NCBI GenBank assembly: GCA_034440615.1
Contig: JAOTOM010004567.1
Coordinates: 251,501-315,500 of the forward strand
Origin: Ashinkailepas kermadecensis
Lineage: Eukaryota; Arthropoda; Thecostraca; Neolepadidae
Reading direction: 5' to 3'
Length of the DNA stretch: 64,000 nucleotides
Under the pieces are notes generated by a model. It saw only the letters and a list, made by a program, of their open reading frames with translations, was not told the origin of the DNA and did not search any database. The position numbers and the translations under genes are program-made. Shown here in pieces: positions 52,497-63,399 of this stretch; the first letter of the stretch is position 1, and every line of letters begins with the position of its first letter.

Positions 52497-52739
52497 TCAC
52501 ACGTCCCCAGGCATGGGATCTCGCGCCCGTCTGCCGCATACAGCTTGGTCTGAGGAACGGAGCAAGTCCCGCTGATGAATGCCCAGTTTGCCCGTTACTC
52601 GTAGAGGCATCACGGATACTTCAGCTCCTGTATCCGCAGTCCAGACGGTGTCTGAAGTCGATCCACCAGTTCGATGCAACATCAGGTGCACCTGGGGTGG
52701 GGGGGGGGGGCGCCGGGCTCTTACCCCTCTTAGCACCAC
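52497..52739 (-). pseudogene. Gypsy aspartic protease
   Basis: Contains VWTADTGAEVSVMPLRV with the DTGA catalytic motif of retroviral-type aspartic proteases. It overlaps the end of gag in another frame, and a G run at 52690-52700 lies at the gag/pro junction, so a programmed or mutational shift is possible. The link to RT is interrupted. Confidence 0.75.
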
Positions 52740-53908
52740 ATCGGATATAAGATTTTTGCCGCTGTCGGGGGCGGGCGCGACTTCCGCCGCCCGCGACTTG
52801 CGCCGCTGCTGACTTGTGACACCTGACGGCGACTTCCGGAACTGTCAGTCGACCGACCTTGGCCCTGGCGGCCGCGTCCGGGGCTAGCCATGCGCCGCGG
52901 GCGGCCGCTGTCTCTGCGTTGACGGCAGACAGAGGAGAAATGATTTTCTCCGTTACACTGGAAACACCTGCGGCCCAGCGCCCTGCACAGCCGGTCTTCA
53001 GTGTGAGGAGCTGAACCACAGCATCCACACTTGCCAGTGCGTACGTCGGCTGGCATGCCACGGTCACTGGGCTGCCGCGGCCGGCTGCGATCCCGCTTGT
53101 ACTGGGAGACCTCGGCCAGGGACGGTTGCACCGATCCACGAAAAGCAGAGCTATTGTTGGCAGAGTTATCAGACGCACGACACATATCGACTGCTGTCTG
53201 GAGGAGAGTCAGGTCCAGAACTTCCGGCATCCGTCGCCTCGGCTCTTCATCCCGCGTTCCCACGATGAGATGATCTCGGAACCGATCGTCGATGCATTGG
53301 GCACAGAAATCGCAAAATGACGCGATTTCCCTCAGATCACAGAGGTAGTCGTCTTCCGACTCACCAGGCTCTTGGACGCGGGTGTTGAAGTCCCGACGGT
53401 CGATTATCATGTTACTCTGACGGCGCAAATGCATTTGCATCGCTGTAATGACCGCCTCCATTCCGGCGTCCTCAGGAACCTGCAGACCGAACCGGACCAC
53501 CCGAGTCCAGTCGTCGTCCATGACGGCCAACAGAGCAGCTCTCTGCTCGGCATGTTGGAGACCGTTGATGCCAGTCAGTAGGCAGTAGCCGGAGAATTTG
53601 CTTCGCCATGCCTCGAAGTCCTTCAGTGACGCTGAGGAAGACAGCTGAGGAAACTGTGTGGCGGCCGCCGGCAGCCGGTGCCGGACCCTGGGCTCAGAGG
53701 CGTTCTCCGTCCGCGGGCCGGCAGGCGCGGCCACGCCCGGTGCTTCGGGCGCCGTGAGCGAGCCGCCAAACAGTCCGCGTTCCATGAGCATGGTCAACTG
53801 TTGCTGCTGCTGGGCCACCAGCTGCGTGAGCAGCTCCACGGGCGAAGGCTTTGCCTCGGTGGCCTGCTCTCCGGCCGCCGTGCCTGGCGACGCCCCTGCG
53901 CTATCCAT
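52730..53908 (-). CDS. gag: Gypsy gag polyprotein
   Basis: An intact 392-codon frame from an ATG 122 bp after the LTR/primer-binding-site junction. N-terminal Ala/Gln-rich region with a QQQQQ run, then the capsid-like part (LKDFEAWRSKFSGY, DRRDFNTRVQEPGESEDDYLCDLREIA), then Cys-rich nucleocapsid with a CCHC knuckle (CFQCNGENHFSSVC) preceded by CGCCGSAPHTEDRLC, and a basic Arg/Ser/Gly tail. Gag packages element RNA into cytoplasmic particles. It is the only large element ORF here without a visible break. Confidence 0.85.
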   Translation of the reverse strand: MDSAGASPGTAAGEQATEAKPSPVELLTQLVAQQQQQLTMLMERGLFGGSLTAPEAPGVAAPAGPRTENASEPRVRHRLPAAATQFPQLSSSASLKDFEAWRSKFSGYCLLTGINGLQHAEQRAALLAVMDDDWTRVVRFGLQVPEDAGMEAVITAMQMHLRRQSNMIIDRRDFNTRVQEPGESEDDYLCDLREIASFCDFCAQCIDDRFRDHLIVGTRDEEPRRRMPEVLDLTLLQTAVDMCRASDNSANNSSAFRGSVQPSLAEVSQYKRDRSRPRQPSDRGMPADVRTGKCGCCGSAPHTEDRLCRALGRRCFQCNGENHFSSVCRQRRDSGRPRRMASPGRGRQGQGRSTDSSGSRRQVSQVSSGASRGRRKSRPPPTAAKILYPMWC

Positions 53909-54011
53909 GCCCCGGGATCCATGCGGCGCCGGGATTCCAGGTCAGTCACTATAGTTCACCACACTCCGCACGCACACGAACTGTCCGCCCTGAGAGCACT
54001 GTCCGTATACG

Positions 54012-54029
54012 AGCACACCGACCGCGCCA
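54012..54029 (-). other. Primer-binding site of the Gypsy element
   Basis: Directly after the 5' LTR on the minus strand: TGGCGCGGTCGG. The leading TGG matches the CCA end of a tRNA primer. I did not identify the tRNA. Confidence 0.6.
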
Positions 54030-54214
54030 TGTTATGTCTCTTATTAGTTGGAGCTCAAAATGATTCTAACCCATAGACGGTTGGGACGGTGCAAACGCTG
54101 CGGCTTCCGGGGTTAGACTGTTTATTCGTGGGCGGCCGAACCCACATTATCTTGGGCTGCCATATTCGGCGGGAATATGGCAGCGAGTCAGAAAGTCTCC
54201 ATAACCACACAACA
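54030..54214 (-). repeat. 5' LTR of the Gypsy element
   Basis: 185 bp, TGTTGTGTGG to ACATAACA on the minus strand, followed outward by target duplication GTGAC. Confidence 0.95.
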
Positions 54215-54219
54215 GTGAC

Positions 54220-55191
54220 CCTCCAAAGCGCACCTTGTCACGTAAAAAAACGCCAGGGCCTTGAAACATGCACTTAGACCGTAAACACGTCTGTTGATTT
54301 CTGGAAATTATTGGGAGGGCAAGATACATGGAGACAATGGGCAGGTTTAAATGGATTGGGGCTCACTCCATAGGGTCCCATGTTATAAGTTGAAATTATT
54401 GGGGGCAAAGGCAACATTGAAGGGGCACTTGCCCCCTCGTCCCCTCAAAAGTATATAAAACAGCACACCTGACCCGAAATAAACACATTTACGGTAATGT
54501 GTATAGTAATAGTATATAATTATTAGCAGTAGTAGTAAATAATTGGTAATACACACACAAACTCAAAAGCACACTGTAGGCCCTCAAAACACCGTGGTAG
54601 CAAAGACAGCATGATAACCTTAAAAATAGCTGGGTCGCTCAAAAGCGACATGGTGCTAAATAAGCTCGCCGGGCACTAAATAAGCATATGGGGACCTTTG
54701 CATACGCGCAAAGCTCACTCTTGCATCAAAACTCAACGGCGTATCCTAGTTTTTGATCACCAAAAGATGTGAGAAGAAGAGAAATGACCATCGAATTGAA
54801 TCGTTTAATTTTGCGAGCGAACCCCCACACCAAGCATTCCATGACATCAAATATGGCGCATGACTACCATGTGGCAGCAATTAGAAAACGTAGGACGTCT
54901 TGCAGAACCGCAGAACCGCAGAAGTGTGGCTAATGCGCCGAACACACAAGGCGGGTGTGCACGTGCACAAACGTTGGCGTGGTGGGGACCGGGCATGATA
55001 AATTGAAAGTGGTGAAATAAGAAAAAAATGTATCATTTTTAAGTGGTGCAGATGTAATTTCAGCAGTGTGAGCCGACTCATCATGGAACGTCAGAAAAAA
55101 GTTCAGCAGGGGGAAGGAGAGTTCCAATCCTGTGACTTTGAAACGATGGTGATAGATTGGACCCCTTCCACAGGAAAATTAAGTTGGCGAC
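54220..55191. other. Flank of Gypsy element: degenerate satellite, then spacer
   Basis: To ~54720, loose units with CTCAAAA and GCAC resemble 40140-40976, supporting insertion of the Gypsy element into that satellite. The rest shows no gene. Confidence 0.45.
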
Positions 55192-55397
55192 TGTTATGTA
55201 TCCGCCGGCTCGGCTGGGTCACCGTTCAGTCGGTCATAGCCTCTAGGCAAGTGCGCGGCAATGCCGGCCCGGCCGAGGTCGGCAGACGTCATTCACTGTA
55301 CGGCGCCGGCGGGCGGCGGGTGGTGGTCTGGTGTGCGGCCAATGCAGACTGTGGTAACCGGGTCACTGGTTCTCAAGTTTGAGGTAGAAACGCAACA
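55192..55397. mobile_element. Probable solo LTR
   Basis: 206 bp starting TGTTATGTATCCG and ending ACGCAACA. It is flanked by GCGAC (55187-55191) and GTGAC (55398-55402), a 4/5 match. The TGTTATGT start is shared with the Gypsy LTR on the plus strand, but the interior differs and is GC-rich. Read as a remnant of a related LTR element after LTR-LTR recombination; no internal region was seen. Confidence 0.5.
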
Positions 55398-55689
55398 GTG
55401 ACTAATTATTTGAATTTCAAAAACATCCCCCTTTGACAAAAAAAAACAGTTGTTAAAACCCGAAGACTTACTTCAATGGTGCCCTCTTTTCCAAATAATT
55501 TTCTCAAATATTTGTCAAATCCTACTCCAAATCCTTTTCTCACCCCTTTCCCATCCCCTGATACAAACCCTAGTTTCCTCACTGTCCCACCCCATTTCTG
55601 TCCTGCCCGCGCTTGCTTCTGACGACGCTTCTGATCTTGCAATTATGATGTTTGCATACGAGGTTATCCTTTGTCAACTAAATAACTAT

Positions 55690-56060
55690 GCAAACGTTAA
55701 ATAGCCGAATATATTTTGGCTAGTGATGTGGGTTATCGTATCGTCACGGAAGTGTCAAACCCGATTGGAGATGCCTACCAAATGCCCTACATGCCCTACC
55801 ATCGCCTCGGATGGAATTTTGTGTTACAATTTCCACACGGCATGGACAAAAGAAAGCTAGGAACGTTGCAGCATCTCCCAAAAGGCTGCTACAAGATACC
55901 AAGGAACAGCGACCAAAAAGCCACAGCGGGGAGGAGCGTGTTGGCTTCACCCCTTCCCGGAGTGGGGTTAATTTACCATGCCGAATCATCAGATGGTCAA
56001 GCTGTGTTACGCTCCTTGTCTCGCAGCCATCCCGCTCAGTTTATGCGCACGCATGCACGA
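55690..56060. repeat. Dispersed repeat, copy B
   Basis: Homologous to 36700-37105. Overlapping open frames (55716-56168 plus and others) are not conserved in copy A. Confidence 0.55.
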
Positions 56061-56149
56061 TCCGTGTCATTCCTGCTATCCTCAGTGTTCTTAAGCTCCA
56101 TGCAAACGTGCTATCTCTCATCATGGATGTTTCCAAGATACCCCCGAAC

Positions 56150-56265
56150 CGCACAGCTGCGATATTGACGCAGCCGGTATTCATGAACCGCACAGCTGCG
56201 ATATTGACGCAGCCGGTATTCATGAACGGCACAGCTGCGATATTGACGCGGCCGGTATTGATGAC
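56150..56265 (+). repeat. 39-bp tandem repeat, three units
   Basis: Units start at 56150, 56189 and 56228 (CGCACAGCTGCGATATTGAC core), with a few differences in the third. Confidence 0.9.
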
Positions 56266-57182
56266 TGGGTAAGTTATAACAACGAAATCGCCACACAAGA
56301 AGAGATATCACGTTGTAATGGGTTGGATGGGACCGAGCTTCCTCGCTTGCTTCAGATTTCGTTTTCTAATCGTAGAAAACGGCCACGACCAGATTAGATC
56401 GACCGAAGTCAAGGAGCCCTAAGATAAAACATTTTCCTATATTCACACCCGCTGATCTTTAGTGATACAGGCCAGTGATTTTGAAACCCTCATATATCAA
56501 AACTGATCCACCGGGAAATGTCTAAGTTGATTCTAGCTTGGATTGCTTCCTTCACACCCACATAACCCTACAACTATGTGCCAAAACATTCATGGCTGTA
56601 TTGCTTCCATAGCTTAATCGCTTTATTGCTATCGAACATACATACATTTGTTGTATCCTGGATTAGTGATTCAAAATACTTCTAACTTTTAACATCAGAT
56701 CTTACATTAGGTTGAAGAAAAACCTTTTTTTCGTCGAAGACCGGACGCAGTGGTCATCAACTTTCCTTGATAGGTTTCTGAACGAATAGTAAGAGATTCA
56801 AGTAAACAAAGCTTGAAATTTATAGAACAGTGGTACCTTGAGGTAGGCCATGTTGACGGATTTTCGTCATTGAAGTATCATTGCATTAACATCGGAATTT
56901 TTAGCCTGTCACGTGAAACTATACGCCCCCACTTAATAGTGAATTATTACTTGGTTTTACTCCACGATGCGCTGGGTACACAGCATGGCACATGTGTACG
57001 CAGGAAATCCTGCTTCTGCATTTCTGAGTGAAAATGGTCCAGATTCAAAGCTTACCACCACCACATCTTTCGTCTTCTGGTTTTCCCTACTGAAATTTAC
57101 TTCCGAAGGTATTACATCAACGCATGCAGTAAAACATTGAGCAATGTGATGCTCATGTTGATTAATTCGCCTTTTATAAAGC
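56266..57182. other. Spacer, no gene seen
   Basis: AT-rich; no motif or long frame with support. Confidence 0.5.
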
Positions 57183-57189
57183 TTGGTCA

Positions 57190-57625
57190 AGCCCGGCGCC
57201 GTCGGCTGGCCGGCACCTGCCGTGGGCCCACCATGTAACATGGTGGGCGCCGTCGGCTGGCCGGCACCTGCCGTGGGCCCACCATGTAACATGGTGGGCG
57301 CCGTCGGCTGGCCGGCACCTGCCGTGGGCCCACCATGTAACATGGTGCTGCATTTCCACCATGTAGCTGGTAGCGGACATTGTCGGCTGGCCGGCACCTG
57401 CCGTGGGCCCACCATGTAACATGGTGCTGCATTTCCACCATGTAGCTGGTAGCGGACATTGTCGGCTGGCCGGCACCTGCCGTGGGCCCACCATGTAACA
57501 TGGTGCTGCATTTCCATCATGTAGCTGGTAGCGGACATTGTTGGCTGGCCGGCACCTGCCGTGGGCCCACCATGTAACATGGTGCTGCATTTCCACCATG
57601 TAGCTGGTAGCGGACATTGTTGGTC
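57190..57625 (+). repeat. Two-tier minisatellite, 51-bp and 79-bp units
   Basis: Two to three 51-bp units (57190-57346) are followed by 79-bp units starting at 57347, 57426, 57505 and 57584 (the last partial). The 79-bp unit carries the shared block plus an extra GCTGCATTTCCACC-GCGGACATTG segment. All units hold the palindrome CACCATGT-A-ACATGGTG. The minus-strand frames of 104-244 codons are consequences of the repeats. Confidence 0.9.
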
Positions 57626-58054
57626 CAGTGTCGTCGACCGAGCTCCGGTGATGTTCTTGCAACGTCGATACAATGTGCTGGCAGGTCGCATTCCGATATC
57701 TCACCACAAGCACCATATAGTGCAACACATTTCCTGAAATGCATACAAGGAACCTTTACAAGGAACGTTAATTAAAACTTCACGAGTGGAACTTATACTT
57801 ACATATTTCGCCGTTTTGGACTTTTTTGTCAGAATGAATGATCTTGAGGGCTTTATTTCAGATCATTTCGTGAACATATTAGGTATATTTAGTATGTTTT
57901 ATAGAACACAGTGTTTGCTGGCTTCAAGATCAGCGGCAAGAACGATGGCCGAGATATTTATTCATCTTTTCAATGCAGGGATTCCCATGTGCATGCAAGT
58001 AACTCCCTCAATGCTCATTAACTCGTCTTCTGATATTTTACAGCGACCATATAC
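57626..58054. other. Spacer, no gene seen
   Basis: A plus-strand frame (57786-58202) runs into the CA array; no domain or splice support. Confidence 0.4.
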
Positions 58055-58221
<167 letters not shown>

Positions 58222-58853
58222 GCATACATGTGGTTGTGTCCGGGGTGTGTAAACGCATGTGGGTGTGCATGTGTCATGCATTTATGTATTTATCCGCAAA
58301 CCGAAAGACACTCTGCACCCAGAAATGTTTACGTTCTTACGTTGAAACACTGCTTGATCAATCTATTTTGCCACTAAATCAATCTTGTAAGCTCGGTAAC
58401 AATTGCGTGACAGCATCTGACCAACATCAATGAGTACCATAGCAATGAAAAACAGGAGCACCTCAAACTAAAGACAAAACAATTAACAAATTGAACATCA
58501 GGTGCAATCAACACATGCAACACAATTGGGCACGAAGAAAATATCCGACTGAAAACAGCTTAAAGTTGAAGCGCTTGAGCGGCTGTGCCATGCACTGCAC
58601 GTCACCTGGTCCCATTGGTAATAATTCAGCTGGAATGACAGCAAAGCCATGGCACAACTGCTTCGTTGAGCCCATAGCCGTATCCGTCAGCCATGTTGAA
58701 GTTACCGCTGGTCGTGTGCTCCGCTGATGACCAGCCAATGGCAGAGCCTCAGGTAACACACGACTCGCCGCTCGGCCCTACGCCTGTACGGAGCGGTGAC
58801 GTGGTCTGGCACACAGCCAACGTCAGGTCATGCTTCGCGGGGGAGCGATGGGC

Positions 58854-61573
58854 CTACTCGACACTCCACGAGTCTTCAAAGTCCTTCTGTAGCTGGTCCA
58901 TCCAGACCGAGTGGTTGACCTCCCACGCGTCGGTATCGAGGCCTCGGCCCGAGCTGTTGAGCTGGGTGATGAAGATGGAAAGTCCGGCGACGAACACGAC
59001 CACTACGAATACGGCCACGAGTATGCCACCGATGGGTCCTGCCAAAGATGAGCTACCGTCAAAGGTGAGAGAACGTGAGGAACCGTCAGAAGCGAAAGCC
59101 GACAGCCGAGAGGCACTGTCAGAGGTAAGAGCCAACAGAGGTGAGGCGCTGTCAGTGGTGTGAGCTGACTGATGTGACAGCCGATAGAGGGGAAGCACCG
59201 TCAGAGGTGAGAACCGCCAGAGGTGAGGAATCGCCAGATATTACTGCTGATATGACAGGGGAAGCATCGCCAGAGATGAGACCCGACTGAGGTGAGAAAC
59301 CGCCAGAGGTGAAAGGTGACAGAGGGGAAGCATCTTCAGAGGTGAGAGCTGACAGAGGGGAAGCATCGTCAGAGGTGAGACCCGCTGATGTGAGGCACCG
59401 TCAGAGGTGAGAGGCGAAACATCGTCAGAGGTGAAAACTGACTGAGGTGAGGACCGTCAGAGGTGAGAGCTGACTGATGTGACAGCCGATAGAAGGGAAG
59501 CACCGTCAGAGGTGAGGAACAGTCAGAAGTCATCATCACGCCAATGAATGAGTTTAGAAGAGTGGATGGACAATGTGATCACGGAATGTGTGAGCATTGC
59601 CAGGAAAATCGAGTCACGTTCGTGAAAAACATGCATGTAGTGCTCGAATGGAACAGCTGCTCTTTATGAACAAAAAAGACATGAAGTTTCTATTTGAAAG
59701 TTCAATCGTTTGGGGAACACAATTCTGTCCCAATAAAGTTAATGTATAAATAGTCAGTTTTAGGAAAGATACAGGTCATGCGGAATTCCCTGGGAACTAA
59801 GCTAGAAAAGTTTCAGACGAAATGGTGATATTTGCATAAACATGAATGAACTTTACAGACCTAGGACTAAAAACATTACTGCAAGGGTCGAGTTTGAAAT
59901 GTGTTTATACTGTCAGTGCAGCACCAGTCAAAATACTAGCCACACCATGGAACAACAATATTCGAGCCCTCTACGAGCCGTACGAATTTAAAATCTCCCT
60001 TTATATTTTCAGGGTTCCGAAAACTTCTTGAGAAAGAGAACAGGCGTCCCGAAATATCAGTGTAGTTGCACCATATATTTCTTTCGTAGATCGTTCTGTA
60101 TTCATGGACTCTATCATTAACACATCCGATAATGGATCAATAAATTTGTGTCATTGCATGAGAAGCCAAGCTTTGACCGCAGTAATATCACTGGGAAGGA
60201 GCCACCCCACGAGCACAAGGATTGGGTGGCTTCATTACTAAATCCGTTGAAGGAGTTTCGTGACAACGTTTCATAAAGAGACATCTCACCGATGCCTGCA
60301 ATTCCTCCGAGACCGCCCAGACCTTGGCGGCGGATGTTGGTGCTGAACCGCTCCAACAGACTGGAAACACGGAGAGAACACAGATATTAACCCACCAGGC
60401 CACAATCATGCGCATGGCACGTACAGGCATCTTTGAACTTTAAGCTAAGCAAAAGTGCAAGCACGGAAGTCACAAAGGGATGCGTTTCTGACGTGACTTC
60501 CACATGGATGGCTTTGCGAATTAGAGTCGCATTCATGTAGCACTCAGGAAGTATACAGTCTATATGAGAGCTTCAACTGATATGAAAATACTCCACGATG
60601 CTCTTACAATTTCTCCAAAAGTCAAGCCGAATTTTCGTTATGCTGGATAGCAATTCGATGAATACCAATTGAACAGTTGTATTATTTAAACAGGTCTATT
60701 TGACAAATAGTTCGTTCTCCGGAACAGTTTTATTAATACCAAGAAAATCAGTCCGCTGAAAAGTGTCTCAAGTCATACTGTTCAAATTCAGTTGTTCACC
60801 TGAGAACTTTATATAGCTGATGGCAAATATCATCATTCCTCAATCAAAGAAGCAATCACCTGAGGTAGCGAGAAGCGCAGTGCTATCTTACTTTGAGGAC
60901 ATTGCAGTTGCCACACTTCGCAAAATAGAGCACAATTTCGAAAACCTTGTACCTTACTCCAGTATGAATCTTCGTGCCTTGGGACCACGTTTTATATGGT
61001 GGCTGCATTTACCTTCTGTACCCAGTTAGCACCCGTTGGCAAAATTGGTGTGTGTGTCTTAGGGGGATATCACGAAGGATTCCATAGTGGGAAATCGATT
61101 TTTTGCAAATTATTCCGCTAAATATTGATAGTTGCATAACATTGCACGTTGTTGGTCCGCATGGTGAGCCCAGTTATGTGTAGAAGAACATGGCGCTCAA
61201 AGCCGATACCACGTACACCTAGAGTAATCAGACACTTTGTCATTGCTTCTGAACATTGCCAGTCATATCTTAAACTGGAGTTTTTATTAATTGATCTTCA
61301 AGAAAAACAAGTTCCCGAACTAGAAGAACAAAAAGACGGTCGTTGGTTCTCGTCGCTGATTGATAATTATGTTGCTATGTTTTTTTTAATCAGTGTTGTC
61401 GTATGAGCTTTTGGCACGTACCCCTGCTGCCGGGGCGGCTGCTGGTAGTCGTAATAGTTGTTGTAGTTGGCGTAGGTGTTGGGAGCCGAGGGGGCGATCT
61501 GCTGCTGGTTGAAGTCCCCATCTGCCGCTGCTACGACCACCACGGCCATAACGAAACACGTGATCGTGTTCAT
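58854..61573 (-). CDS. Small signal-peptide/transmembrane protein, paralogue 3 (spliced)
   Basis: Coding exons on the minus strand: 61573-61422, 60360-60290 and 59038-58854; 135 codons plus TAG. Donors GGG/GTACGT and ATCG/GTGAGA and acceptors TTCCAG/TCTG and TTGGCAG/GACC keep the phases of paralogues 1 and 2. The signal peptide (MNTITCFVMAVVVVAAA) and Tyr/Asn-rich stretch are diverged but alignable, RFSTNIRRQGLGGL is identical, the Gly-rich linker is shorter by seven residues, the hydrophobic segment is changed (PIGGILVAVFVVVVFVAGLS), and the tail from SSGRG onward is nearly identical. Survival of reading frame, phases and splice sites in a diverged copy is the best evidence that this family is real. 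Function unknown. Confidence 0.65.
59050..59525 (-). repeat. Intronic minisatellite, paralogue 3
   Basis: GTCAGAGGTGAG-type units, longer and more diverged than in paralogues 1 and 2. In this copy the minus frame runs open from the array into the last exon (59198 to 59038), so retention of this piece would not introduce an immediate stop. Confidence 0.8.
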
Positions 61574-63012
61574 GACGAACCCTGAAACTGTGTGAGGGCT
61601 CAGTCAGGAGAACCAATCAGGTTATGCTACGGCGCGAATTGTCAACTGTTGCCCAAGTGAAGGCAGAAGTTGCTTTGCAGCTAATGAGGTCGATGGATGC
61701 GATGGAGGGTGCTGTTGCTGGGAAATTTGATTGATGCAGCAGCTGCTGAAGTTTTGCCAGTGCCCAAGCCTCTCCCGATTCGTTCAGCCTAACTGCCACT
61801 GAACTTCCCAGTCAGTGACGCCCGACTTCCTCACACGTGGATCAGAAGTGCTGACACAGACACGGAAACTCGGACATAACTTGGTGACGACGGTTGGAGG
61901 GGAACTGGCACACGTTAGTCCTGGAGATGCTTCTGCACAGCTGAATGAATTGCTGACATGAGGACAAAGTGTTACATCCTGGTTGGTGGGAAATTTAGAA
62001 CCAGAGATAATTTGATATAGCCGGACAAGCAATTCACATTAGCTTGTGATATTTTAGTTCTAAGCGGCTGTGTGCATGTATATCCAATGGCTTTGTGAAG
62101 AATAACTTAGGTAATTCAACACAGCTTGGGCTGCAAAAACATTAATTGAGAATCGAGAAGAGAGCATTGCTTAAGCTTATAATTATGAAAGATTCATGTC
62201 CAGGCCCAGGTTCATATACCTTCAAAAAGTATCACCGTCCCCTGCATTGTAACCACTCCTAACCTCTGTCGATGCAAGTTATCTCACAGGATTTGTATCT
62301 ATTGGATGTATGCTTAATAATGAAAATAAACAGGAATTTTTGCTATACGACAGAGGTTTCATTAACAGGAGGATGCGTTAATGTCTCCAAATGCGGATTT
62401 CGTCAGCGAGAAGCAGACAATTCTGCAGCGTACCTGTTCATCCTTTTTCATCTTCGCCCCCGCCCCTGAATTCACCTGTTTCTACGCTTATTGCCAGAAC
62501 GCGTGGATGTTAGCACCTTGAGACATTTTTAATCTCATATATATGGACTTGCCAGAAAATAAATAACTCGGACATTCCTCCTGTTCTGCCGACCTCAAAC
62601 TCGGTCGTCCATCTATATTGAATGATTGCACAGATGCATAAAGCTATGTAGAAAATAATTTAGCCTCAAGTAAAGGTACGTCGGCCAAGTTAGATCAAAT
62701 CGCTCCTACGTTTCTCTTCACAAAGATCAGAGCGAACATGCTAACCGCCAGAGATTTGTTTCATCTAGGTATACAACCTGATGGTACCTATGCTAGTTAT
62801 CTATCGGAAGGGTCATGATGCGTTCCACTGCGGTCTTTCAGAAGCATGCAGGACGGTGACGAGATCTGTTTCTTCGACGGCTGCACGAGGAACATCGAAG
62901 TCCCCGCGTCGCACTGCCCGCAACCAGACCGCATCTTCGTGTCTCCGCACTCCGAGTTGAGGTCACCGCTCGAGGAGATCGCACCTCAGTATCACACTTC
63001 AACTTCACTCCA

Positions 63013-63150
63013 CGTCCGCCTGCAGTCAATCCTGCAGCCCATCATGCAGGCCACACTACAGGTCAGACTGCAGGTCAGACTGCAGGCCACACTACAAGTC
63101 AGACTGCAGGCCACACTACAGGTCAGACTGCAGGTCAGACTGCAGGCCAA
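63013..63150 (+). repeat. 12-bp minisatellite
   Basis: Units CAGGTCAGACTG and CAGGCCACACTA alternate irregularly just upstream of the conserved intron-1 block of paralogue 3; absent from the other copies. Confidence 0.85.
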
Positions 63151-63189
63151 ATGCAGTAGTCGGAATGGTGGCGGTATCCCGTGTTATGA

Positions 63190-63399
63190 AGCTCCGTCGT
63201 CAGCAGGTGGCTGGAGAGCGTCGTCGCTGGCCCGTCCGCCAATCGAACCTTCCGTCCCGCGTATCGTGGCGCAAGATAGAATCCATGGCGACGCTAGCGC
63301 CGCACGTGGTGGCAGCCGCCAGTGCCGGAAGATTACCTGTGTTGCGGCCGACTAGCAGGCAACTGTGGGAGTGGCACCGAGACCAGTGTCTTTTATATG
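63190..63399 (-). promoter_or_regulatory. TATA box, non-coding exon 1 and conserved block, paralogue 3
   Basis: Minus strand CATATAAAAG at 63399-63390, short exon ending ACACAG/GTAATC at 63337, then ~145 bp highly similar to 5930-6087. The untranslated leader continues at 61587 (acceptor CACACAG/TTTCAGGG) before the ATG at 61573. Confidence 0.5.

Larger units (their letters stand above)
40982..54214 (-). mobile_element. Ty3/Gypsy LTR retrotransposon, full length but interrupted
   Basis: Two 185-bp LTRs (40982-41166 and 54030-54214) are flanked by the 5-bp target duplication GTGAC (40977-40981 and 54215-54219). On the minus strand the order is 5' LTR, primer-binding site, gag, protease, RT, RNase H, integrase, polypurine tract (TTTTGGGGAGG, 41167-41177), 3' LTR. 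That protein order defines the Ty3/Gypsy group. The RT is split at 43450/51342 by a LINE; without it the element would be ~5.35 kb. The LTRs differ at about eight of 185 positions by eye, indicating moderate age. All pol parts carry frameshifts or stops. Confidence 0.95.

Noticed and set aside
55716..56272. 150-codon plus-strand proteins
   Set aside because: Not conserved in the homologous segment at 36.7-37.1 kb and partly formed by a 39-bp repeat.
57174..57728. His/Trp/Arg-rich 184-244 codon proteins on the minus strand
   Set aside because: Frames through the 51/79-bp minisatellite; the 79-bp period shifts frame and none is privileged.
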